The position numbers were made by a program, and so were the translations under genes. The notes under the pieces were generated by a model. The model made no database searches and was not told the DNA's origin. It worked only from the letters and a program-made list of their open reading frames with translations. From contig DJVL01000018.1 in NCBI GenBank assembly GCA_002440845.1, positions 1-36,857 of the forward strand: a DNA stretch of 36,857 nucleotides. The letters run 5' to 3'. Numbering within the stretch: position 1 is the stretch's first letter; every line of letters starts with the position of its first letter. Positions 30,740 to 36,857 of this stretch are shown piece by piece. The DNA is from Patescibacteria group bacterium UBA6257 (GTDB lineage Bacteria; Patescibacteriota; Minisyncoccia; UBA6257).

Positions 30740-31003
30740 TTAAATAAATTTTTCTTTTAATTTTTTATTTATAGTCGCGACTTCTTCTTGAACAACGGTT
30801 TTCAGGTCCTTGAAATAGCGTTTCAAAAATTCATTTTTTTCTTCGTCGGCCCCAGAGTTGAAAATTTGAGCCAAAGAAGATTTTTCTTCGTCGCTAAGTT
30901 TATCGTAGACTCTGCTTAAAGAACGCGATAAAATCAAATCGTATAGTTCAGAAAAAGTATTTTTTAAATCAGCCGGCAGAAAGTTTAAAAAATTTTGTTC
31001 CAT
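30740..31003 (-). CDS. Small uncharacterised helical protein
   Basis: 87 residues, charged, with no signal peptide or membrane segment. LNFLPADLKNTFSELYDLIL, SRVYDKLSDEEKSSLAQIF, and ADEEKNEFLKRYFKDLKTVV are amphipathic helices, and the end is VATINKKLKEKFI. Family not recognised. The start is the ATG at 31003. It follows the 31107-31901 gene on the same strand after ~100 bases that hold direct repeats. Confidence 0.6.
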   Translation of the reverse strand: MEQNFLNFLPADLKNTFSELYDLILSRSLSRVYDKLSDEEKSSLAQIFNSGADEEKNEFLKRYFKDLKTVVQEEVATINKKLKEKFI

Positions 31004-31047
31004 TTTATATATTATTTAGAATTTTAACAGCTCGACCTTTGCCCTGT

Positions 31048-31109
31048 AAAATTGAAATCAAACTTGTTTATTTTCAATTTTCTCTAAAAATTGAAATCAA
31101 ACTTGTTTA
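31048..31109. repeat. Pair of 23-bp direct repeats
   Basis: 31048-31070 and 31087-31109 are identical over 23 bases (core attgaaatcaaacttg), with 16 bases between. The gap contains ttttcaatttt, complementary to the start of each copy. The second copy overlaps the stop codon of the 31107-31901 gene. Confidence 0.75.
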
Positions 31110-31901
31110 CTTTTTCTTTCCTCCGGTATCCACTTTAACTTTAGCTAATTTTTCCACAGCCATAAAAGTTAAAAGCCAAGCGATAAGAAAAAGATTTAAA
31201 GAGAAACTGCCAAGAAGCGCCGCTTTTTCTTTTACAGTAAGTTTATTAAGAGTTTCTTTTGCTTTTTCTGCCACTTCTTTAGCTTCCAGCGGCCCTTTTT
31301 CAATTTCTTCTTTAATTTCTTCTTTTACTTCTTCAATGGCTTTTTTTATTTCCTCTTTTTTTTCTGGAGGAACTTTTTCTTCCCAGATTGTTTTAAGCTC
31401 TTTGAATTTTTCTAACTCATTTTCATTTAATTCTTCTCCGCTTTCAATTCTTTCTTTTAATAATAAAAAATCCTTTTCCGACTCGTAGCGTCTGATTGCT
31501 TCCGGCAATTCTTGGTCAAGAATTTCTTCTTTTTTTTCAGCTTGATTAGGGTTGCCCCAAACTTTTTCTAATTCTTGATATCTTTTTTCTTGCTCTTCAG
31601 TAAGCTTTACTCCGGGTTTTTTAAAAGCCAAATATTCTTTTTTTTCTTCCCAAATTTTTTCCTTTAAGTTTTCTGTGTTTTCAATAGCTGTTTCCAACTG
31701 CTCTATTTCTGATAGTTCCGGTTCCAATCTTTGTTGTTCTGTTTCTGGTTCAAGTTCTGGCTCATCTTCTTGTGTTGGTTCCGAGCTTTCTGGTTTTTCT
31801 TTCAAATCAGATTTTGGCAGTTGTTCTTTTTTTTCTTCATTCTCAGCTTCTTCGTCGTTTCCTTCTGGGTAGGGTTCAGAACTTAATTCAAAATTCTCCA
31901 T
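31107..31901 (-). CDS. Acidic coiled-coil protein with C-terminal membrane anchor
   Basis: 264 residues. Residues 1-75 are extremely Glu/Pro/Ser-rich and likely disordered. Residues ~80-215 are Glu/Lys-rich helix with coiled-coil character (KIWEEKKEYLAFKKPG, LKERIESGEELNENELEKF). A hydrophobic segment (~233-251, LLGSFSLNLFLIAWLLTFMAV) lies near the end, followed by a short basic tail (EKLAKVKVDTGGKKK). No signal peptide is seen, so a tail-anchored cytosol-facing protein is the simplest reading. Family not recognised. Confidence 0.7.
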   Translation of the reverse strand: MENFELSSEPYPEGNDEEAENEEKKEQLPKSDLKEKPESSEPTQEDEPELEPETEQQRLEPELSEIEQLETAIENTENLKEKIWEEKKEYLAFKKPGVKLTEEQEKRYQELEKVWGNPNQAEKKEEILDQELPEAIRRYESEKDFLLLKERIESGEELNENELEKFKELKTIWEEKVPPEKKEEIKKAIEEVKEEIKEEIEKGPLEAKEVAEKAKETLNKLTVKEKAALLGSFSLNLFLIAWLLTFMAVEKLAKVKVDTGGKKK

Positions 31902-31949
31902 AATTTTTTTCTTTTTAATTTTCTTTAAAAATTAAAATCAAAAAATTTT

Positions 31950-32573
31950 TTATTTTCCATTTTTGCTTTTTATTATTTCATCAATAATGCCGTAGTTTTT
32001 TGCTTCTTCAGGCGTCAACCAGAAGTCTCTTTCAGTGTCCCTTTCTACTTTGCTTATTGCTTGGCCGGTGTGCTTGGCTAAAATTTGATTAAGTTGTTTT
32101 TTGACTCGGATAATCTGCTTGGCGGCAATTTCTATTTCCGTTGCTTGGCCTTCAGCCCCGCCCATTACCTGATGAAGGAGAATCTCTGAACTGGGTAAAG
32201 CCACTCTTTTTCCTTTTTTACCGGCAGCTAAAAGCACGGCAGCGCCGGAAGCAGCCATCCCCATACAAAGAGTGACTACATCAGGTTTTACATATTGCAT
32301 TGTGTCGTAAATTGCCAAGGCGGAAGTAACCGATCCGCCGGGAGAATTGATATAAAGAAGAATGTCTTTTTTAGGGTCCTGATGTTCTAACAGCAATAAT
32401 TGGGCAATAATAGTATTAGCCATAGGGTCATCAATTATCCCTCCTAAAAAAATAATTCTTTCTTTGAGCAACCGAGAATAAATATCATAAATTCTTTCTC
32501 CGATTGCGGATTTTTCAATGACTGTTGGAATTAAGACCATATTGCCGTTTTCATTAGTAAAAATTTTATTCAT
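31950..32573 (-). CDS. clpP: ATP-dependent Clp protease proteolytic subunit
   Basis: 207 residues. The serine-protease triad is in the standard places: S109 in GMAASGAAVLLAAG, H134 in LLHQVMGGAEG and D183 in ERDFWLTPEEAKNYGIIDEI. The DPKKDILLYINSPGGSVTSALAIYDTM region (in parts: LLYINSPGG, then ALAIYDTM) is typical. It forms a tetradecameric barrel working with ClpX/ClpC, which are not in the window. Start ATG at 32573. It has its own promoter; tig, its usual neighbour, is ~3 kb away behind two plus-strand genes. Confidence 0.97.
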   Translation of the reverse strand: MNKIFTNENGNMVLIPTVIEKSAIGERIYDIYSRLLKERIIFLGGIIDDPMANTIIAQLLLLEHQDPKKDILLYINSPGGSVTSALAIYDTMQYVKPDVVTLCMGMAASGAAVLLAAGKKGKRVALPSSEILLHQVMGGAEGQATEIEIAAKQIIRVKKQLNQILAKHTGQAISKVERDTERDFWLTPEEAKNYGIIDEIIKSKNGK

Positions 32574-32599
32574 ATTTGTTTATTTATTTTGGTAGTTAG

Positions 32600-32628
32600 A
32601 TTATATCTCATTTTTATTTTTAAGGCAA
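32600..32628 (-). promoter_or_regulatory. clpP promoter
   Basis: On the minus strand TTGCCT (32628-32623), a 17-base spacer and a perfect TATAAT (32605-32600), ~27 bases before the clpP ATG. Confidence 0.6.
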
Positions 32629-32680
32629 GATAAAAAACTAAGAATTTTTTATTGAAATAGATTTTTAAAATTAAAACTTG

Positions 32681-32686
32681 TATAAT
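32681..32686 (+). promoter_or_regulatory. -10 element of the glycosyltransferase operon
   Basis: A perfect TATAAT preceded directly by ttg, 20 bases before the ATG at 32707. No good -35 at the right distance, so this is a partial promoter call. Confidence 0.4.
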
Positions 32687-32706
32687 TAATTGATTTTTAA
32701 AAAGTT

Positions 32707-33396
32707 ATGATAAAAAAAGAGCTGTCCATTATTATCCCTGCTTATCAGAAAGAAGGGTGGATAGTAAATACTATTGAGCGATTAATCGCTAATTTCCCCG
32801 AAGGGGAAATTATTGTTATTAATGACGCCAGCAAGGACAATACCAAAGAGATAAAAGAAATTTTTAACGGGAGGATTGTTTATTTGGAAAATGAAAAAAA
32901 TGAAGGTAAGGGTTATAGTTTAAAAAGAGGTTTTGCTTTAGCCGGGGGAGATTTTTTAATTTTTACTGACGCTGATTTGCCTTTTGGCATTGAAGGAATA
33001 AAATTGATTTTAGAAAAATTGAAATCAGGTTCGGCGGTAGTTATTGGCAAGAGGCGGAGCTTCTATAACGATAAAGGGTTTAAAGCTTTATTTCGGCCGT
33101 GGCTTTATGTTTTTTTAAAATTTTTTTTCGGATTAAACTACAAGGACACCCAGTGCGGCTTAAAAGGTTTTGCCAAAGTTGAAGGGAAAAAATTATTTTC
33201 TTTGGCAAAGACCAAAGGTTTCGCCATAGATATAGAACTTCTTTACTTGGCAAAAAAACTTAACTATGGCGTTAATGAGGTTTTGGTGGAGCAAAAGAAA
33301 GAATCTTACTCCCCTTCTACTTTTAATTTCCGTCGCATTTTGGAAATGTTTTTTGATTTAATAAAACTAAAATTTTATTCTTATGAAAAAACTTAA
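32707..33396 (+). CDS. Family 2 glycosyltransferase (polyprenyl-phosphate sugar transferase type)
   Basis: 229 residues of GT-A fold. ELSIIIPAYQKEGWIVNTIE opens the nucleotide-sugar domain. D40 (VINDAS) and the metal-binding DAD at 88-90 (FTDADLPFG) follow, with VVIGKRRSF and DTQCGLKGF, the latter typical of dolichyl/undecaprenyl-phosphate glucosyl- or mannosyltransferases (ALG5/DPM1-like). It likely loads a sugar onto a lipid carrier at the inner face of the membrane. No C-terminal membrane segment. It overlaps the next gene by 14 bases, which would use the product. Confidence 0.88.
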   Translation: MIKKELSIIIPAYQKEGWIVNTIERLIANFPEGEIIVINDASKDNTKEIKEIFNGRIVYLENEKNEGKGYSLKRGFALAGGDFLIFTDADLPFGIEGIKLILEKLKSGSAVVIGKRRSFYNDKGFKALFRPWLYVFLKFFFGLNYKDTQCGLKGFAKVEGKKLFSLAKTKGFAIDIELLYLAKKLNYGVNEVLVEQKKESYSPSTFNFRRILEMFFDLIKLKFYSYEKT

Positions 33397-35506
33397 CTGG
33401 CAAAAAATTTTTGTTTTTCTTGTTTTTGTTTTAATTTACTGGTTTTTAATTTCTCAAATTCCTTGGTCTTTGGTTTTTTCTAACACGATGGTGGCTGGCG
33501 GCGATACCGGTTCCCACAACGCCGTGGTTTATTATAGCCAGAAAATCTTTCCTAAAATCAAATGGTGGTCTCCTGATTGGTATGCCGGTTTTCCTTTTCT
33601 TTATTTTTATCCGCCCCTGCTTTATTATTTTACGGTTTTATTAAGCTATTTAATTCCTTTAAACATTGCTTTTAAAATTGTTACTTTGCTTGGGACTTTT
33701 TTGCTTCCTTTGAGCATTTATTTTTTTCTGATGCTTTGCGGCTTTTCTTTTCCTATTCCTTCCTTTGGCGCTGTTCTGAGTTTAAATTATTTATTTTTAG
33801 AAAAATTTTCTATTTATGGAGGCAATCTTCCCAGCACTTTGGCTGGCGAATTTTCTTATTCTTTGGCTTTCGCTTTAATTTTTCTTTTCTTGGGGTTCTT
33901 GATAAAGGGAATGAGGGAAAACCGTTTTTTGGTATTAAACATTTTTCTTTTGGCTTTAATATCTTTGGTCCATCCTTTTAGCGTAATTGTTGCGGTTTTA
34001 GCGGCTGGCTTTTTGTCTTTGGAAGCTTTTTTTGTCAAAAAAATCAAGACAGATTTTTTTTATCTTTTAAAAGTTTTTATAGGCGGTTTTTGCTTAAGCG
34101 CTTTTTGGTCTTTGCCTTTTCTCGCGCTTTTGCCTTATACCTCTAAAATGTCTTGGTTAAAAACCATTAATCTTGAAGAAATATTTCCCAGTTCCCTTGT
34201 TTTCTTTCAAATTTTGGCTTTTTTAGGTGCTATTTATGCTTTATTTTCCTGGAAAAAAGAAAAAAATATTCGTTTTGTCCTTTATATTTTAATTGCCGCT
34301 TTAATTCCCTTTTTGACTCTTAATCATTCAAGCATTTGGAACACCAGGTTTTTGCCTTTTATTTTAATTTCTTTTTTAATGTTAGCCGGCTATTTTTTGG
34401 GAACTTGCCTTCCTTTACTAATAAAAAAAATTCTTTTTTTTGTCCGGGGAGCCAAGGCAAGAAAAATTCAGCCAATAGCGTCAGGAATTATTTTAATTTT
34501 TTTTACTTCTTTCTTGGTTTTTCGTTTTATTCCCGCTAATTTATCCTTTATTCCTTTTTGGTTGAAATGGAATTACGAGGGCATAGAAGCTAAAGAACCT
34601 TGGCCGGAGATAAAAGAGCTTTTTGCCTATCTGAAAGATTTGCCTTTTGGCCGGATAATGTGGGAATATCGGGGAGAATATGATAAATTCGGCACGCCCC
34701 GGGTTTTAGAAAATCTGCCGATTTTTACGGGTAAGCCGACTTTTGAAGGATTGCTCATAGAATCTTCTGTTTCCAGCTATTTTCATTTTATTAATCAGGC
34801 AGAGACAACCAAGACTCCGACTTCAGCCGTGGCTGGCTTTGAATACCCGGATTTTAATTTTGAAAACGGCGCGGAACATCTGCGGCTTTTTGGCGCCCAG
34901 TATTTTGTCGCTTTTACCGAGGAAATTAAAAAGTTGGCAGATAAGCAGTTTAAATCTTTAAAAGATTTTGGAGAATTTAAGGTTTATCAGGTTCCCGATT
35001 CTGAATTAGTGATGGTTATAAAAGATTTAGAACTCCGCCGAAAAGACGGAAAATGGTTGGACGAATCCATTAGTTGGTATAAAGAAATGGATTTTTCCCG
35101 ATTCATTGTTTTTTATCAAAATAAAAAAGAATTTTTGGAAATAAATTCTTTTTTGGGAAAAACTGAAGAAGAAAAAACCCAAAGTCAGGAAATAGCTCAG
35201 CCTAAAATAGAAATAAAAAAGATTAGCGATGATTCTTTGACTTTTTTAACCGATCAAATTGGCCAACCTCATTTGATTAAATATTCTTATTTTCCCGGCT
35301 GGCAGGTGAAAGGGGCTAAAGGTCCATATTTAATAAGCCCGTCTTTTATGATGGTTATTCCCGAACAAAATGAAGTTTCTCTGTCTTATGGTTATAATAT
35401 TTGGGATAAAATAGGAATAGTTCTTTCTTTCGGCGCTTTGTTTTTTTTGGTTTCAGAACGTTTTTTACCAATCGTGAAAAAACCGAAGAAATTGGAAGAT
35501 AGATAA
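33383..35506 (+). CDS. Large multi-pass membrane protein, GT-C-like / PTPS-related
   Basis: 707 residues with roughly 10-12 membrane segments in the first ~375 residues, then a soluble domain, then a last membrane segment near 680-695. The first loop has GGDTGSHNAVVYYSQ, WWSPDWYAGFPFLYF and YPPLLYY, the pattern of membrane proteins annotated as 6-pyruvoyl-tetrahydropterin synthase-related, which resemble GT-C glycosyltransferases. The annotated name is historical; no pterin chemistry is implied. The soluble part carries LPFGRIMWEYRGEYDKFGTP and FPGWQVKGAKG. Inference: with the overlapping GT2 gene it transfers a lipid-linked sugar to a surface glycan or protein. It ends one base from tig's stop, tail to tail. 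Confidence 0.78.
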   Translation: MKKLNWQKIFVFLVFVLIYWFLISQIPWSLVFSNTMVAGGDTGSHNAVVYYSQKIFPKIKWWSPDWYAGFPFLYFYPPLLYYFTVLLSYLIPLNIAFKIVTLLGTFLLPLSIYFFLMLCGFSFPIPSFGAVLSLNYLFLEKFSIYGGNLPSTLAGEFSYSLAFALIFLFLGFLIKGMRENRFLVLNIFLLALISLVHPFSVIVAVLAAGFLSLEAFFVKKIKTDFFYLLKVFIGGFCLSAFWSLPFLALLPYTSKMSWLKTINLEEIFPSSLVFFQILAFLGAIYALFSWKKEKNIRFVLYILIAALIPFLTLNHSSIWNTRFLPFILISFLMLAGYFLGTCLPLLIKKILFFVRGAKARKIQPIASGIILIFFTSFLVFRFIPANLSFIPFWLKWNYEGIEAKEPWPEIKELFAYLKDLPFGRIMWEYRGEYDKFGTPRVLENLPIFTGKPTFEGLLIESSVSSYFHFINQAETTKTPTSAVAGFEYPDFNFENGAEHLRLFGAQYFVAFTEEIKKLADKQFKSLKDFGEFKVYQVPDSELVMVIKDLELRRKDGKWLDESISWYKEMDFSRFIVFYQNKKEFLEINSFLGKTEEEKTQSQEIAQPKIEIKKISDDSLTFLTDQIGQPHLIKYSYFPGWQVKGAKGPYLISPSFMMVIPEQNEVSLSYGYNIWDKIGIVLSFGALFFLVSERFLPIVKKPKKLEDR

Positions 35507-35507
35507 T

Positions 35508-36797
35508 TTATTGATTTTCCAGCAGCTGGAAAACTTTTTCATGCTCTACAAGCTCGCTGGCATACTGCTTTATTCCTTCCAAATCAATTTTTTCTTTTTC
35601 TTTAGCTTCGGGGATTTGTTCTAAAATTTCTTGTGTTTTCTTTTCTTTTTCTTCTTCTGAAACGGTTATTTTTTCTTTTTCGGCGATTTCTTTCAGAATG
35701 ATTGAAGAAAATACCCTTTTTTTTGCCGTTTCTCCAAAACTTTTTTTTAACTCATCTTCGGTTTTTTTGATTTGTTCTAAATATTTCTCATAAGGCAATT
35801 GAATGCTTTCCAAGCTAAACTTTAATTCTTCGGTCATTTTTTCTTTTTCTACGCTTAAAAGGGTTTCCGGCAATTCGCCTTTAGTTTGTTGGATAATTTT
35901 TTCAAGCAACGCCAATCTCCGTCTTTCTTTTTCTTTTTCTGTTTTCTCTGTTTTTAAACTTTCTTCAATAGATTTTTTTAGTTCCTCAAGGTTTTTGAAT
36001 TTTCCCAATGATTGGGCAAAGCTGTCATTTAATTCCGGAAGTTCTTTTTCTTTTATTTCTTTCATTAAAACTTTTGCCCGGATTTTTTTCCCTTGAATGT
36101 CTTTTTGGGGCCAAGATTGAGGAATAATCAGATTAAAAATTTTTTCTTCTTTTTCTTTTGCGCCGACTAAATTATCTTCAAAGCCGGGAAGAAACTTTCC
36201 TTCGCCTAAAATAAATGAGTAATTTTTGTCTTGCCAGTTTAAAAGCTTTTGATCGTTTTTGTTTTCTGGCTCTATCTGAAAATCGATTGTGATTAAATCG
36301 CCTTTTTTTGCCGGGTAATTAGTTTTTTTAAATTTAGCATAAGAATTCTGAAGCCAAGCTAAGGCGTCGGTTTTTTCTTTTTCGGTTACCGAGATTTCTT
36401 TTTTGTCGTTTTTCATTTCTTTGGCAAGAGCTTTGTAATCAGGCAGTTCTAATTCCGGAAAAATATCCACTTCGGCTTTAAATTCTACTTCTTGGCCGGG
36501 GATAATTTTAGTAATAGTGATATTAGGATAGCCAATCGCTTTAATTTCTTCTTTTTTTATTATCTCAGGGTAGATTTCCTGAACGGCAAAAACAGCTGCT
36601 TTTTCGTAAATTTCCAAAGCCGAGAGATTCTCTTTGAGGATTTTATCGGGGATTTTTCCCGGCCGAAAGCCGTTTATTTTTAATCCTTTGCCCAATTCCT
36701 CCAAAGCCCTGCTTTCAAAAGGGCTAAGATCAGAATTATCTAAATTAATAGTGAGGGCTATTTTTGATTTGGGCAGAAAATCGGTTTTAAATTCCAT
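35508..36797 (-). CDS. tig: Trigger factor, ribosome-associated chaperone
   Basis: 429 residues in three domains. The N-terminal ribosome-binding domain carries GFRPGKIP at 43-50, matching the conserved GFRxGKxP loop. The FKBP-like peptidyl-prolyl isomerase domain spans ~155-245 (KKGDLITIDFQIEP, then FLPGFEDNLVGAKEKEEKIF), though several FKBP active-site aromatics are replaced. The C-terminal chaperone arms are long Lys/Glu-rich helices (SIEESLKTEKTEKEKERRRL). The chain ends EHEKVFQLLENQ. It shields nascent chains at the tunnel exit. Start ATG at 36797. Confidence 0.95.
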   Translation of the reverse strand: MEFKTDFLPKSKIALTINLDNSDLSPFESRALEELGKGLKINGFRPGKIPDKILKENLSALEIYEKAAVFAVQEIYPEIIKKEEIKAIGYPNITITKIIPGQEVEFKAEVDIFPELELPDYKALAKEMKNDKKEISVTEKEKTDALAWLQNSYAKFKKTNYPAKKGDLITIDFQIEPENKNDQKLLNWQDKNYSFILGEGKFLPGFEDNLVGAKEKEEKIFNLIIPQSWPQKDIQGKKIRAKVLMKEIKEKELPELNDSFAQSLGKFKNLEELKKSIEESLKTEKTEKEKERRRLALLEKIIQQTKGELPETLLSVEKEKMTEELKFSLESIQLPYEKYLEQIKKTEDELKKSFGETAKKRVFSSIILKEIAEKEKITVSEEEKEKKTQEILEQIPEAKEKEKIDLEGIKQYASELVEHEKVFQLLENQ

Positions 36798-36805
36798 ATT
36801 TATTT

Positions 36806-36857
36806 TTAATTATTTTTTTCTTCACTTTTCTTTTCGTTTTTTTTGTTTTCGGTTTGG
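36806..36857 (-). CDS. C-terminal tail of an upstream gene (partial)
   Basis: On the minus strand the last 52 bases read QTENKKNEKKSEEKNN and then TAA at 36808-36806, eight bases before the tig ATG. The composition fits the Lys/Glu/Asn-rich protein tails seen elsewhere in this window (S16, for example), and the spacing fits an operon. Too short for a family call; another frame is also open across this stretch. Confidence 0.35.
   Translation of the reverse strand, partial: QTENKKNEKKSEEKNN

Noticed and set aside
31039..31872. Plus-strand Ser/Phe-rich frames opposite the acidic coiled-coil gene.
   Set aside because: Antisense of GAA/GAG/AAA codons; composition is typical of such mirrors.
1..36857. 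CRISPR arrays, insertion sequences, prophage genes, integrases or toxin-antitoxin pairs.
   Set aside because: No regular repeat-spacer array, transposase, integrase or phage structural gene was recognised on either strand.

Overview
The window reads as chromosomal DNA of an AT-rich bacterium with a small genome, most likely Patescibacteria (Candidate Phyla Radiation), Parcubacteria-like. This is inferred from several things: a phenylalanyl-tRNA synthetase beta chain without its usual N-terminal tRNA-binding domain; a relaxase-less type IV secretion-like cluster of the PrgI / VirB4 / VirB6 / small-pilin kind; very few Shine-Dalgarno sequences; many lysine-, glutamate- and asparagine-rich proteins; and a LysM-M23 cell-wall hydrolase plus a GT-C membrane protein of types common in these bacteria. 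TGA is a normal stop codon here (rnpA, the penicillin-binding protein, khpB). No taxonomic marker beyond protein families could be tested.

Layout. (1) 1-2466, minus: a secreted protein cut by the window edge (zinc phospholipase C-like domain, Thr-rich linker, lamin-tail domain) and a small membrane-anchored protein, behind a strongly structured leader (2499-2592). (2) 2674-8625, minus: rpsP, gyrB, pheT, pheS, with degenerate 10-bp tandem repeats between gyrB and rpsP. (3) 8626-9090: a 465-base gap holding divergent promoters, a 15-bp inverted repeat around a decayed GIY-YIG-like fragment, and mutually exclusive hairpins just before yebC. (4) 9091-12814, plus: yebC, ruvC and a class A penicillin-binding protein. 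(5) 12901-17922: the replication-origin region, with dciA-like, dnaN and dnaA on minus and rpmH, rnpA, yidC, khpB on plus, and DnaA-box-like sites on both sides of dnaA. (6) 17957-26174, minus: a tight operon for a type IV secretion-like envelope machine. (7) 26296-30526: rsmA, a LysM-M23 hydrolase, a YifB/ComM ATPase and a DksA/TraR-type zinc finger. (8) 30613-36857: tRNA-Gly(GCC), two uncharacterised proteins, clpP, a glycosyltransferase pair (GT2 + GT-C-like), tig, and the tail of one more gene.

The most interesting system is the secretion-like operon. It encodes a VirB6/TrbL-like channel protein, a cytosolic protein with a disordered tail, a PrgI/VirB3-like protein, a TraC-like protein, a VirB4-like ATPase, a small membrane protein, and a pilin-like protein fused to an M15-type peptidoglycan peptidase domain. 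No relaxase or VirD4 coupling protein is present in the window. The layout fits a chromosomal envelope machine, possibly for DNA or protein movement or host contact, that carries its own wall-cutting enzyme. A ComM-like branch-migration ATPase and a second wall hydrolase lie within 4 kb. A role in DNA uptake is conjecture.

Non-coding structure is unusually rich: a leader with interleaved inverted repeats, an attenuator-like yebC leader, a 10-bp-period repeat family at two loci, period-7 repeats inserted in frame in pheS and rsmA, and a 13-bp sequence duplicated in the dnaA and rpmH promoters.
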